Shown here: one piece after another, positions 52,536 through 61,767 of the stretch
Position numbering within the stretch: position 1 is the first letter of the stretch
Layout of the letters: every line of letters begins with the position of its first letter
NCBI GenBank assembly: GCA_000758905.1
Contig: JRNA01000010.1
Span: forward strand, 1-64,000
Length of the DNA stretch: 64,000 nucleotides
DNA from: Clostridiales bacterium S5-A14a
GTDB lineage: Bacteria; Bacillota; Clostridia; Peptostreptococcales; Anaerovoracaceae
Direction: 5' to 3'
Position numbers and translations under genes: made by a program
The notes under the pieces: model-generated
Told to the model about the DNA's origin: nothing
Database searches by the model: none
What the model saw: only the letters and a program-made list of their open reading frames with translations

Positions 52536-54067
52536 CCGTGCATTTTAAGAGTATAACCAAGATGCTTGGAGCACTTATGATGCTCATAAGCACTGCGATG
52601 CTTTTGCCCGTTTTTACGGGTCTTTTCTATTATGAATACAGGACAATTACGGCATTTCTCATTGTGCTCATACCCTGCTTTATTGCGGGATTTTTCCTGT
52701 ACAAAAAAGTCGACACGCAGAGTGAACGATTTAATTCAAGGGACGGGTATCTGGCTGTATCTCTTTGCTGGCTTATTGCTGCGTTAATTGGAGCCCTACC
52801 CCTTACAATTTCTGGATCCATACCAAATTATATAGAAGCATTTTTTGAAATGTGTTCCGGATTTTCGACTACAGGTTCTACGATTCTTACAAATGTTGAG
52901 GTGCTTCCAAAATCTGCACTTATTTGGCGTTCATTTTCGCACTGGATTGGCGGTATGGGAATTATCGTTTTAGCTATGGTTTTCCTTTCCGCTTCGGGTA
53001 TCAAGGGGCAACATATTGCAAATGCTGAAACTCCAGGACCAACCATGGAAAAGCTTTCCCCTAAATACACTACGACTGCTAGAAATCTATACCTTGCTTA
53101 TTTTTTGTTTACGGCAGCCGAAACTATTTTGCTTATGACGGGTGGCATGAATCTCTACGACTCTATTTTGCACACATTCGGAACTGTTGGTACAGGTGGT
53201 TTTTCATCCTACAACGATAGTATCGCTCACTTCGACAGTCTTTATATACACTGGATTATCATTGTTTTTATGTTCCTATGCGCAATCAACTTTAACATTT
53301 ATTTCATTGCAATTAGACAGGGCATTAAAACGATTTTCAAAGACAGCGAATTTAAATTGCACCTGATTATTATTTTCTCTGCTATTGGTCTAATAACCTT
53401 AAATTTAGCTTTTAGCAGTAATATTTTCGGATTGGATAAAACTTCAGATGTGGGGACGTTCCTCGCGATCAATGGAGAGGATTCGACACACTGGAGCAGT
53501 TTCTTTAACTTGTTCACAGATTCTACTTTTCAGACTGTTTCCATAATGTCAACAACTGGGTATATGACAAGCGATTTTCAGCTTTGGCCTACTTTTTCAA
53601 AAATGGTTCTCTTGCTTCTAATGTTCGTCGGTGGCAGTTCGTCATCCACTGGCGGAGGAATGAAGGTTGGGCGACTTCTTGTTATGGGAAAGCTCGCTAG
53701 AAGAGGACTTCACAGGCAGTTGCATCCAAAGCAGGTATATCTTGTGAAATTAAACGGACAAAGGCTTAGAGAAGAAACTGCAATAAGCATCACAAATTTC
53801 GTATTTCTATACTTGCTTACTCTTACAGTTGGAACCTTAATTATTTCAATCAACGGATTCGATGTGATAACATCATTTTCAGCTACTCTGACCTGTCTAT
53901 CCAATGTAGGCCCAGGATTCAATCTAGTTGGACCGACGATGAACTTTCATCTATTCAATAATTTCTCAAAAATAGTGTTATCAATATTTATGATAGGTGG
54001 CAGACTTGAGCTTTACACGCTGTTCATTCTGCTCTCATCTAGATACTGGAACTCTAACAAAGTATGA
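52532..54067 (+). CDS. trkH: Potassium channel/transporter TrkH, first copy
   Basis: A 511-residue membrane protein with four M1-P-M2 repeats. The pore loops can be read as FSTTGST, TVGTGGFS, STTGYMT and SNVGPGFN, each with the central glycine of the selectivity filter. It imports K+ when coupled to TrkA. It overlaps trkA by 4 nt. Confidence 0.93.
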   Translation: MTVHFKSITKMLGALMMLISTAMLLPVFTGLFYYEYRTITAFLIVLIPCFIAGFFLYKKVDTQSERFNSRDGYLAVSLCWLIAALIGALPLTISGSIPNYIEAFFEMCSGFSTTGSTILTNVEVLPKSALIWRSFSHWIGGMGIIVLAMVFLSASGIKGQHIANAETPGPTMEKLSPKYTTTARNLYLAYFLFTAAETILLMTGGMNLYDSILHTFGTVGTGGFSSYNDSIAHFDSLYIHWIIIVFMFLCAINFNIYFIAIRQGIKTIFKDSEFKLHLIIIFSAIGLITLNLAFSSNIFGLDKTSDVGTFLAINGEDSTHWSSFFNLFTDSTFQTVSIMSTTGYMTSDFQLWPTFSKMVLLLLMFVGGSSSSTGGGMKVGRLLVMGKLARRGLHRQLHPKQVYLVKLNGQRLREETAISITNFVFLYLLTLTVGTLIISINGFDVITSFSATLTCLSNVGPGFNLVGPTMNFHLFNNFSKIVLSIFMIGGRLELYTLFILLSSRYWNSNKV

Positions 54068-54086
54068 TTAGCATAAGGGTGTATGA

Positions 54087-55562
54087 ATGTTAAATAGATT
54101 TTCTGAGACAAAAGTTGGCAGCATTATAATAATTAAGATAGTTGCGATGGTACTGGCTGTGGAAGGCCTTGCGATGATACCATCGATTTGTGCTGGCTTA
54201 TATTACGGTGAACATAGTGCGATTAAAGGACTTGTCATAACATTTATCATTACCATTTCCTTTGCTGCATTTGTCCTAAAAAAATACAAAAGTTATAATG
54301 TAAAACTAAATATCAGAGATGGCTTTTTTGTTGCATTCCTAAGTTGGTGTCTCGTTTGTTTGCTCGGTTCTCTTCCTTATTTTTTAGCGGGGCTTAATTT
54401 TTCATTTATCGATTCATTATTTGAGTCAACCGCAGGTTGGACAACTTCAGGTGCATTCGTTATACCAATTCGCAGGATGCCTAATACTTTGCTTTTATGG
54501 AAGGCTACAAGCAACTGGTTCGGCGGTATGGGAATACTCGTATTTACAATATCTCTACTGCCAACCCTCGGCAAAGGAGCACAAAATCTTGCGGCTTCTG
54601 AAACCACAGGGCCTAAGTTAACAAAATTCGCTTCAAAACTGAGCGATTCAACAAAGATTTCATACATTATCTATTGTGGGCTCACATTGCTCGAGCTCAT
54701 ACTGCTTTTGTTCGACAAAAAAATGACCAGTTTTCACGCTATTATTAACACCCTCAGCACGGTGAGCACTGCTGGAATATTTGATGTCGGTGGTGAGATT
54801 GCGTGGTCTTTCACCCCTTATGCCAAGTTTGTCATTTCAATATTCTCAGTAATAGGAGCAATGAACTTTGTAATATTCTTCCTCATAGTTACTGGCAATA
54901 TCAAGCGAGCATTTTCGAATATAGAAGCCAAAGCGTATCTTGTAATTTTGTCAATTGCATCAGTTTTAATATTCATCAATCTCATAATAGCAGACCAATA
55001 TCCTGTGTTGAAATCTCTAGGATATGCCATAACACAAAGCATCAGTTTCGGCTCAACAAGTGGTTTCTCCGTTACGGATGTTTCTCACTGGCCTGCATTT
55101 TCTCAGGCAGTTCTGGTCCTTCTGATGCTGATAGGAGGATGTGCAACATCAACTGCAGGTTCCCTAAAGGTCATTCGTGTACTTGTATTTATTAAGCTTA
55201 TAAGAAGAGGATTCTACAAAAGAATACACCCACTTGCAGTTAAGCCAATCATGCTTGGCAAAACTGCTGTGAGTGCTGATATCGCTAATAGAATTACAGT
55301 TTACATCACGCTTTATCTGGGGATTCTGCTTCTTGGCGCCCTGCTCATTTCATTTGATAACAAGGATATGTTTACTACGCTCACAGCTTCACTTGGCGCG
55401 CTTTCAAATAATGGTTCCGGGCTCGGAGATGTTTCCTCTGGTGATTTTTCGATATTCTCTCCATTGAGCAAATTTGTTTCTCTGTCACTGATGCTCATAG
55501 GTAGAACGGAAATTTATGCTACACTTATAGTATTCACCAAAGATTTCTGGTCTCGCGACTAG
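54087..55562 (+). CDS. TrkH paralogue, second copy
   Basis: A 491-residue TrkH/KtrB-family protein, 19 nt after the first trkH. Pore loops are TAGWTTSGA, STVSTAGIF, SFGSTSGFS and SNNGSGLG. They differ from the first copy, and the overall identity looks low, so this is an old paralogue rather than a fresh duplication. A single trkA serves both. The two subunits could form separate channels with different ion preference or one mixed dimer. Its end overlaps the end of rnr, on the other strand, by 29 nt. Confidence 0.9.
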   Translation: MLNRFSETKVGSIIIIKIVAMVLAVEGLAMIPSICAGLYYGEHSAIKGLVITFIITISFAAFVLKKYKSYNVKLNIRDGFFVAFLSWCLVCLLGSLPYFLAGLNFSFIDSLFESTAGWTTSGAFVIPIRRMPNTLLLWKATSNWFGGMGILVFTISLLPTLGKGAQNLAASETTGPKLTKFASKLSDSTKISYIIYCGLTLLELILLLFDKKMTSFHAIINTLSTVSTAGIFDVGGEIAWSFTPYAKFVISIFSVIGAMNFVIFFLIVTGNIKRAFSNIEAKAYLVILSIASVLIFINLIIADQYPVLKSLGYAITQSISFGSTSGFSVTDVSHWPAFSQAVLVLLMLIGGCATSTAGSLKVIRVLVFIKLIRRGFYKRIHPLAVKPIMLGKTAVSADIANRITVYITLYLGILLLGALLISFDNKDMFTTLTASLGALSNNGSGLGDVSSGDFSIFSPLSKFVSLSLMLIGRTEIYATLIVFTKDFWSRD

Positions 55563-57657
55563 CATTTTTCTGGACTAATTTAAAATCAATTAGTCCGCTG
55601 ATTTTGTCGGCACGTGCGACCTGTATCCTTACCGAATCTCCCAAACTGAAGCTTTCGCTGTCGTATCTGCTCACCAGTTTGAAGTTGTTTTCTTCAAAAT
55701 CAAATGTTCCTGCCAAAGTTGAGATGTGAACCAGGCCTTCTATAGTGTTTTCAAGCTGCACATAAAATCCAAACGATGTAACGCCGCTGATTACGCCTTC
55801 GAACTCCTCCCCCAGTCTCTCCTCCATGTACTGGGCTTTCTTTATTTTTTCTATCTTTCTCTCCATTTTCTGTGCTCTGATCTCTGTAAATGACGACTGT
55901 TCCGCCGCTTTATTTGCAACGCTTGAAAAATGTGAAAGTTTTCCGGAGTTTATTGTTTTGTTGATATGAGCCTTAATTATTCTATGTATCATCAAATCGG
56001 GGTAGCGCCTTATCGGTGAGGTGAAGTGGCAGTAATATTTGAAAGCAAGCCCGTAGTGACCTGTGCATTCTGTCGAATATCTGGCCTTCTGCATCGATCT
56101 TAGCATCACGGCTGAAACAACGGGAAGTCTGTTATCTCCCTGCATCTTATCAAGGATTTGCGACAAAGCCTTGGGGTGTACGTTGTCCGCGTTTACGGAT
56201 AGTTTGAGGCCAAGTCCAGCCATAAAAGACTTGAGTTTCATTATGCTGTCAGGGTCCGGTTTTTCGTGAATTCGATATACGAAGGGATAGTTCATCCAAA
56301 AATACTCTTCCGCCACTGTTTTGTTCGCCAAAAGCATGAATTCTTCAATCATACGGTTTGCGATTCTTCGGTCTATGCTCACGATATCCCTCGGTATGCC
56401 TTGTTCATCGACTTCAATTTCAGCCTCATCAAGGTCAAAATCCAAACTCCCGTCCTCATGTCTTTTTTTCTGCAACAAAAGAGCGAGTTCCTGCATTAGG
56501 AGCAATGTTTCTTCATGTTCTCCGGCATTCCCAAAATTATTCAAATCATTATCATTTGGATCCTTTTTGTCACCCTCTATTTGGCTTGTAGGGTTACTGT
56601 GGGATTCCAGATAATTCGAAACATCGTCGTACACCAGACGGCCCTTGGAACATATAATTGTTTCAGCGATTTCGTGATTTAAAACCACGCCCTCTTCGTT
56701 AACTTCCATTATACACGAAAGTGTCAGACGATCCTTCCCCTCGTTTAGGCTGCAGATCCCGTTTGAGAGCTCCTTTGGCAGCATTGGAACAACGTAATCC
56801 AAAAGATAGATGCTGTTTCCCCTGTCGAAGCTTTCATGATCAAGGGCTGAATCTTCTTTGACATAATGGCTGACATCAGCAATATGTACTCCCAAAATAT
56901 AGTTGCCCTTATCATTCTTTTCGATTGAAATCGCATCGTCCAGATCCTTGGAATGCGGTCCATCTATGGTAATGATGTCTAAGTCACGCAGATCCTTTCT
57001 TTTTGCCAATTCTTCCTGCAAAACATCTTTATTTAAATCCCCATTCCTGCAAGCATTTTTTGCCTCAGAGATGGCTGCCATTGAGAATTCTATCTCTACT
57101 TCGTTTTCCTTTAGTATGGCCTTAACTTCACTGTGAGGGTCATTAGCTGATGCAACAATCCGGGAAATAATGCCTTCCGGGCCCTTATGGCCCTTTGGAT
57201 ATTTTGTTATTTTAATTTCAACCATATCACCCTGCTTGGCGTTGGCTCTGTTTTTTCTCGGCACAAAGATATCGTCTGAGTTTTTTCCCAAGGGAGTAAC
57301 CACGCCAAACCTTCCGCAGTCCGTGTAGACGCCGACGGCACTTGTTAACGCTCTTGAGATAACATTTTTGATTCTTCCCTCAGGGCCCCTTGTATTACGT
57401 GCATCAGAGATAATCTCAACGCTTACCAAATCCCCATTCATTGCAGACTTTAAATTTCTCGCTGCTACAAAAATATCGTTTGATTTTTTATCTTTCTCGT
57501 TTGCCGTATCAGACACTTCAGGAGTGACAAATCCAACACCCGACTTTGTTATGGATATTTTTCCATCAACTGTTCGGATTTTTTTCTTAGGCCTTCTCTT
57601 TTGGGTGCCACGAGCAAAATATTTTTCTCTCTTCCCGGTCTTGTTATTTTCTTTCAT
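55534..57657 (-). CDS. rnr: Ribonuclease R
   Basis: A 707-residue 3'-5' exoribonuclease of the RNase II/R family. It has cold-shock-like domains (about 60-220), the RNB catalytic domain with the aspartates in DGPHSKDLDDAIS, and a C-terminal S1 domain (about 615-695). It degrades structured RNA and takes part in rRNA and tmRNA-linked decay. A basic Lys/Arg-rich N-terminus is present. An acidic, Asn-rich insertion lies at about 355-380. GAGGT precedes the ATG. Confidence 0.95.
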   Translation of the reverse strand: MKENNKTGKREKYFARGTQKRRPKKKIRTVDGKISITKSGVGFVTPEVSDTANEKDKKSNDIFVAARNLKSAMNGDLVSVEIISDARNTRGPEGRIKNVISRALTSAVGVYTDCGRFGVVTPLGKNSDDIFVPRKNRANAKQGDMVEIKITKYPKGHKGPEGIISRIVASANDPHSEVKAILKENEVEIEFSMAAISEAKNACRNGDLNKDVLQEELAKRKDLRDLDIITIDGPHSKDLDDAISIEKNDKGNYILGVHIADVSHYVKEDSALDHESFDRGNSIYLLDYVVPMLPKELSNGICSLNEGKDRLTLSCIMEVNEEGVVLNHEIAETIICSKGRLVYDDVSNYLESHSNPTSQIEGDKKDPNDNDLNNFGNAGEHEETLLLMQELALLLQKKRHEDGSLDFDLDEAEIEVDEQGIPRDIVSIDRRIANRMIEEFMLLANKTVAEEYFWMNYPFVYRIHEKPDPDSIMKLKSFMAGLGLKLSVNADNVHPKALSQILDKMQGDNRLPVVSAVMLRSMQKARYSTECTGHYGLAFKYYCHFTSPIRRYPDLMIHRIIKAHINKTINSGKLSHFSSVANKAAEQSSFTEIRAQKMERKIEKIKKAQYMEERLGEEFEGVISGVTSFGFYVQLENTIEGLVHISTLAGTFDFEENNFKLVSRYDSESFSLGDSVRIQVARADKISGLIDFKLVQKNASRETRNLW

Positions 57658-57767
57658 CTTTACCTCATTTTTGCATGATATTTCTAATTTGATTAAGGTT
57701 CCCTTGTTTAGGAGTTAATTTATTTCACGGTTTTTACATAGACTTTATTTCGGCGCTATATAAACGT

Positions 57768-57791
57768 AAAACGGGCCCTAAGACCCGTTTT
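57768..57791. terminator. Terminator after ispH-S1
   Basis: AAAACGGG and CCCGTTTT form a perfect 8-bp stem with an 8-nt loop, between the ispH fusion and rnr. It is symmetric and could act in both directions; the T-run is short. Confidence 0.7.
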
Positions 57792-57845
57792 ATAAACAAT
57801 GCTTTATTTATTTTTACAGTCAAAATATCGACCATATTGATTGTT

Positions 57846-60296
57846 TTATTCGCACTCAGCATTCTGCAGGTAAGCGTCGCAAGCCAATTTATCTGAACTA
57901 GCTTTTTCGTCTCTTGTTGCTGTTGCCTCACCGATTTCCTCAGCAGCCTCAGCCTTTTCTGCGCCTTCCTTAGCTGTCTTATCAGCTTCGTCTGCAAGAG
58001 CGTGATCCTCATGCTCTCCTTCTGCATCTTCAAGATAGTAGTCCTGATCGCCTTCTTCAACAGGCTCAGCAGATTCTTCTGCCTTTTCAGCCTTACTATC
58101 GTAGTGGCTCTCATATGCTTCTCTAGCGCCTGCTACTCTATCACGTTCAAGTGTAGCATCTGCAAGATCCTTAGCATCAGATTTATGACCACCTTCCTCT
58201 AGCAGTTCTTCCTTTTCCTTGTTTAGCTCAACGTCTTGGTTAGGAGCGGATTCAGTCTGGAAATAGTATTCTCCCTTAGAATCATCAGAATTATCAGAAG
58301 CGGAATCACCTGACTCAGTATATTCCATAGTGTCCCTTAAGCTCAAGCTGATTCTTCTCTTTTCAGTATCAATAGCTATAACCTTAGCATATACAATCTG
58401 ACCTACTTTAAGGACATCTGATGTATGCTCTATTCTCTCTCTTGAGATCTCAGAAATGTGAACTAGACCATCAAGTCCAGCTTCGATTTCAACGAAAGCA
58501 CCATAGTCCTTAATCTGAACTACCTTGCCCTTTACGATGTCTCCCTCTCTGATCTTGTCATCAATTACAGACCAAGGTTCAGGAGTTGTCTGCTTAAGTC
58601 CCAAAGAAATTCTTCCGTTTTCTTCGTTCATAGCGAGAACCTTAACATGGATAGTTTCTCCAAGTGTTAATACTTCCTTAGGGTGTTTAAGCTTACCCCA
58701 TGAAATTTCTGATATGTGAAGAAGTCCGTCTATTCCGCCGATATCAACAAAAGCACCGAAGTCTGTAAATCTCATTACTTTTCCTTCAATTATGTCACCT
58801 TCGTGGATATTCTGCCATATAGCTTCGATCTGCTTCTTTCTCTCTTCTCTAAGAACACTCTTCCTTGAGAAAATAGCTCTCTGCTTCTTGATGTCGCATC
58901 TTATAACTCGAGCTTCAAAGGTCTGTCCCACAAACTCCTCAGCGTTCTCAACGTATTTATTGGATAACTGAGACATAGGTATGAATCCTGTAATATCTTT
59001 AAACTCTGCAATCGCACCACTTGCAATCGCCTTAGTAACCTTTACGGTGATATTTTCCTTATTTTCATATGCTTCAGAAAGCTCTTTCCAGTGTTCAATA
59101 ATGGCCAAGCTCTTCTGAGAAATCAAAATGCCACCATCGTCATCTCCTGTTTTGATAACTCTGGCTTGAATCTCATCGCCTTCTTTAAATTTATCCTTAA
59201 GAGTTTCACCTTCAGATAATGATACTTCTTCTTTCTTCAAAATACCATCCTTCTTGAAACCAAGGTTTACAATAACTTCGTCGTCCGTAACCATATGAAT
59301 CTGTCCTTCGACGATGTCGCCATTCTTTGGCAATTTCAAAGAAGACTCGATCTCATCCATGAAATCTTCCATAGGGTTCTGCACATTGTTTTCTACTTGC
59401 TTATCAGTCATATTAGCAATAACCTCCTTAATTACGGTTTCAGGCGTCGATGCACCTGCCGCAATACCTATTCTATAATATTTTTGAATCTCTTGCAATG
59501 GTAAATCCCCAATATTTTCAGCAAAATACGATTTTTCGCAGTATTTTTGGGCTATTTCGAACAATTTACGACTATTGCTGCTATTTCTGCCCCCAAGTAC
59601 AATCATTACATCGACATTTTTGGCTAGTTCTCTGCAGCTGTTTTGTCTCACAGATGTTGCATTACAAATTGTGTTTTCGGTTTCGTATTCAATACCCCGC
59701 TCAGATAATACGCGAAGTATGTCCTCATATGTTTCCGCCTTAATCGTCGTTTGACATACAACAAAACATCCGCGCTCTCTAAGCATATCTATTCTCTCAG
59801 GAGATTCTAATTCAGTAGAAGAATTTACAATAATAGCATTACCATCACACCACCCATTGATTCCGATGACCTCTGGATGATCTGCAGTTCCAACGATTAC
59901 AATGGTTTTTCCTCTCTCATATGCATTTTGAACTAGTTTATGTATTCTAGCAACAAAGGGACACGTAGCATCAACAACGTTGAGATTTAAATTCTCAGCT
60001 CGATCATAAAAATCTTTGCCCTGCCCGTGAGACCTCACTATCACAGTATCTCCTGGCATTGCCTGCCCAGGATCATCAATTATATTGATTCCCTTTTCTT
60101 TTAAATCATCAATGACAGTCTGGTTATGTATTAGGGGCCCTAGTGTGTAAATTGATTCGCCATCCTTGGAATCTGAAACACCGCCTAGCTGCTCCATTGT
60201 TTTTTCGAGCGCCCTTTTGACACCAAAACAAAATCCAGAATTTTCACTTACAAATATTTCTCTTTTTTTCTTGCTTTGCAAAGTTTCCTTATTCAT
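57846..60296 (-). CDS. ispH: IspH-ribosomal protein S1 fusion
   Basis: An 816-residue fusion. Residues 1-285 are 4-hydroxy-3-methylbut-2-enyl diphosphate reductase, the last step of the MEP isoprenoid pathway, with the iron-sulfur cysteines in GFCFGVKRA, DATCPFV and RQNSC. Residues about 320-670 carry four S1 RNA-binding domains (for example GDIIEGKVMRFTDFGAFVDI and GDIVKGKVVQIKDYGAFVEI). The last 140 residues are a low-complexity Glu/Ala/Asp-rich tail. The IspH-S1 fusion is known in Clostridia. AGAGGA precedes the start. It follows rarA closely. Confidence 0.95.
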   Translation of the reverse strand: MNKETLQSKKKREIFVSENSGFCFGVKRALEKTMEQLGGVSDSKDGESIYTLGPLIHNQTVIDDLKEKGINIIDDPGQAMPGDTVIVRSHGQGKDFYDRAENLNLNVVDATCPFVARIHKLVQNAYERGKTIVIVGTADHPEVIGINGWCDGNAIIVNSSTELESPERIDMLRERGCFVVCQTTIKAETYEDILRVLSERGIEYETENTICNATSVRQNSCRELAKNVDVMIVLGGRNSSNSRKLFEIAQKYCEKSYFAENIGDLPLQEIQKYYRIGIAAGASTPETVIKEVIANMTDKQVENNVQNPMEDFMDEIESSLKLPKNGDIVEGQIHMVTDDEVIVNLGFKKDGILKKEEVSLSEGETLKDKFKEGDEIQARVIKTGDDDGGILISQKSLAIIEHWKELSEAYENKENITVKVTKAIASGAIAEFKDITGFIPMSQLSNKYVENAEEFVGQTFEARVIRCDIKKQRAIFSRKSVLREERKKQIEAIWQNIHEGDIIEGKVMRFTDFGAFVDIGGIDGLLHISEISWGKLKHPKEVLTLGETIHVKVLAMNEENGRISLGLKQTTPEPWSVIDDKIREGDIVKGKVVQIKDYGAFVEIEAGLDGLVHISEISRERIEHTSDVLKVGQIVYAKVIAIDTEKRRISLSLRDTMEYTESGDSASDNSDDSKGEYYFQTESAPNQDVELNKEKEELLEEGGHKSDAKDLADATLERDRVAGAREAYESHYDSKAEKAEESAEPVEEGDQDYYLEDAEGEHEDHALADEADKTAKEGAEKAEAAEEIGEATATRDEKASSDKLACDAYLQNAECE

Positions 60297-60323
60297 TCAT
60301 TTTCCTCTTTAAAGCTGCAGTCC

Positions 60324-61613
60324 TCATTTTTCTTCCTCTGCATCGATATTTTCAAGGCTTTTTAAGTATGCCGAAAATCCCTTCTCTACTCCGTTCTCTG
60401 TAGGGAAATAATACTTGGCTCCGCTTTCGTAAAGATCGTCAGGCAAATACTGCTGTTTCACGTAGCCTCCATAAGCATGAGGATAAAGATAGTCCTTCCC
60501 ATAGCCTTTATCTCTCGCTCCCTTGTAATGACTATCTCTAAGGTGGTCCGGAACAGGCCCTATTTCTCTATTCCTAACGTCTGACATTGCTTTTTGAAAA
60601 GCTTCATACGACTTGTTGGATTTTGGCGATGATGCTAACAAAACAACTGCTTCGGCTAAAATTATGCCTGCTTCGGGGAATCCTACCATTCTGGCAGCCT
60701 CAACGCATAAAGTAACCGTTGAAATTGCCGAAGGATATGCCATGCCTACATCTTCTGATGCCATAACCATTAGTCTCCTGCCAATTGTAATCAGATCTGC
60801 TCCACCGTCAACAAGCCTGCAGTAGTAATGCATAGCCGCATCGGGATCTGAACCTCTTACGGATTTTTGCAGTGCTGACAGCAAATCATATCTGTCGTCA
60901 CCTCTGTCATAGAATCCGACCTTTCTCTGTAGGGCCTCTGCAACCTTATCCGTCGTAATCCTCTCGCCCTCTGTTTGGTTTTCAATAATGAAGCCCAAGC
61001 TATCCAGGGCAACCCTCGCATCACCATTTGAATACTCCGCGAGAAGATTTACAGCGTCTTGATCAATGGCAATTTTTAAATTTCCGAAACCCTTTTCCTC
61101 ATCTTCTATACAGTTATTTATGATTTTTATGAGATCATCTACTGAGAGTTTCCTGAACTCATATATGTTTCTCACACGGCTCAGAACGGCGTTGTTTATT
61201 GAAAAGAACGGATTCTCGGTGGTACTGCCGATGAATTTCACTAGTCCTTCTTCCAAAGCTTTGAGTAGTGAATCCTGCTGCAGCTTGTTCCACCTGTGGA
61301 ACTCGTCTATGTACAGAAAAAGAGGCTTGCCAATCAGGCTGTTAAAACTCGTTTCAGCCTCCGATAGCAACTGTTTAAGTTCCTTGATGCCCGTTGTAGA
61401 AGCGTTGATCTCAATAAATTCATTGTCCATTTCATTAGCTATGATCCTAGCTAATGTCGTCTTGCCAGTACCTGAGTAGCCGTAAAAGATTGCTGATTTA
61501 AAATTCTTATTTTTGATGGAATTATAAAACAGTGAGCCAGGTTTTAAAAAATGTTCTTGGCCTACGAATTTATCCAAATTATCTGGGCGCATTCTTGTAG
61601 ATAGAGGAATCAT
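60324..61613 (-). CDS. rarA: Replication-associated recombination ATPase RarA
   Basis: A clamp-loader-like AAA+ ATPase (MgsA) that acts at stalled replication forks. It has Walker A FYGYSGTGKTT, Walker B LYIDEFHRW, and the C-terminal tetramerisation domain with DVGMAYPSA and GPVPDHLRD. About 429 residues. I prefer the ATG at 61613, with GGAG 8 nt upstream and the expected MIPLSTRMRP start; an ATG four codons earlier has only a weak site. Confidence 0.94.
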   Translation of the reverse strand: MIPLSTRMRPDNLDKFVGQEHFLKPGSLFYNSIKNKNFKSAIFYGYSGTGKTTLARIIANEMDNEFIEINASTTGIKELKQLLSEAETSFNSLIGKPLFLYIDEFHRWNKLQQDSLLKALEEGLVKFIGSTTENPFFSINNAVLSRVRNIYEFRKLSVDDLIKIINNCIEDEEKGFGNLKIAIDQDAVNLLAEYSNGDARVALDSLGFIIENQTEGERITTDKVAEALQRKVGFYDRGDDRYDLLSALQKSVRGSDPDAAMHYYCRLVDGGADLITIGRRLMVMASEDVGMAYPSAISTVTLCVEAARMVGFPEAGIILAEAVVLLASSPKSNKSYEAFQKAMSDVRNREIGPVPDHLRDSHYKGARDKGYGKDYLYPHAYGGYVKQQYLPDDLYESGAKYYFPTENGVEKGFSAYLKSLENIDAEEEK

Positions 61614-61674
61614 GTTAATCTCCATAAAAGTATATCTTCAAAAGTTTTAGAACGTTTGTTTGATTTCTATTTCT

Positions 61675-61703
61675 ATTATATATTATTCCCCATAGATAGG
61701 CAA
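61675..61703 (-). promoter_or_regulatory. Promoter of the rarA-ispH genes
   Basis: TTGCCT, a 17-nt spacer and a perfect TATAAT on the minus strand, about 60 nt before rarA. Confidence 0.65.
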
Positions 61704-61721
61704 AGGATTTTTATCAAAAAA

Positions 61722-61747
61722 AGACGCAGATGAAATGCTCTGCGTCT
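61722..61747 (-). terminator. Terminator after the surface protein gene
   Basis: AGACGCAGA and TCTGCGTCT pair perfectly with an 8-nt loop, followed on the minus strand by seven T bases. One of the clearest intrinsic terminators in the window. Confidence 0.92.
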
Positions 61748-61767
61748 ATATTTATTTATTATGTGCA

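Noticed and set aside
57734-58114. 126-aa minus-strand frame overlapping the end of ispH-S1
   Set aside because: It is a frame-shifted reading of the low-complexity acidic tail and has no independent signals.
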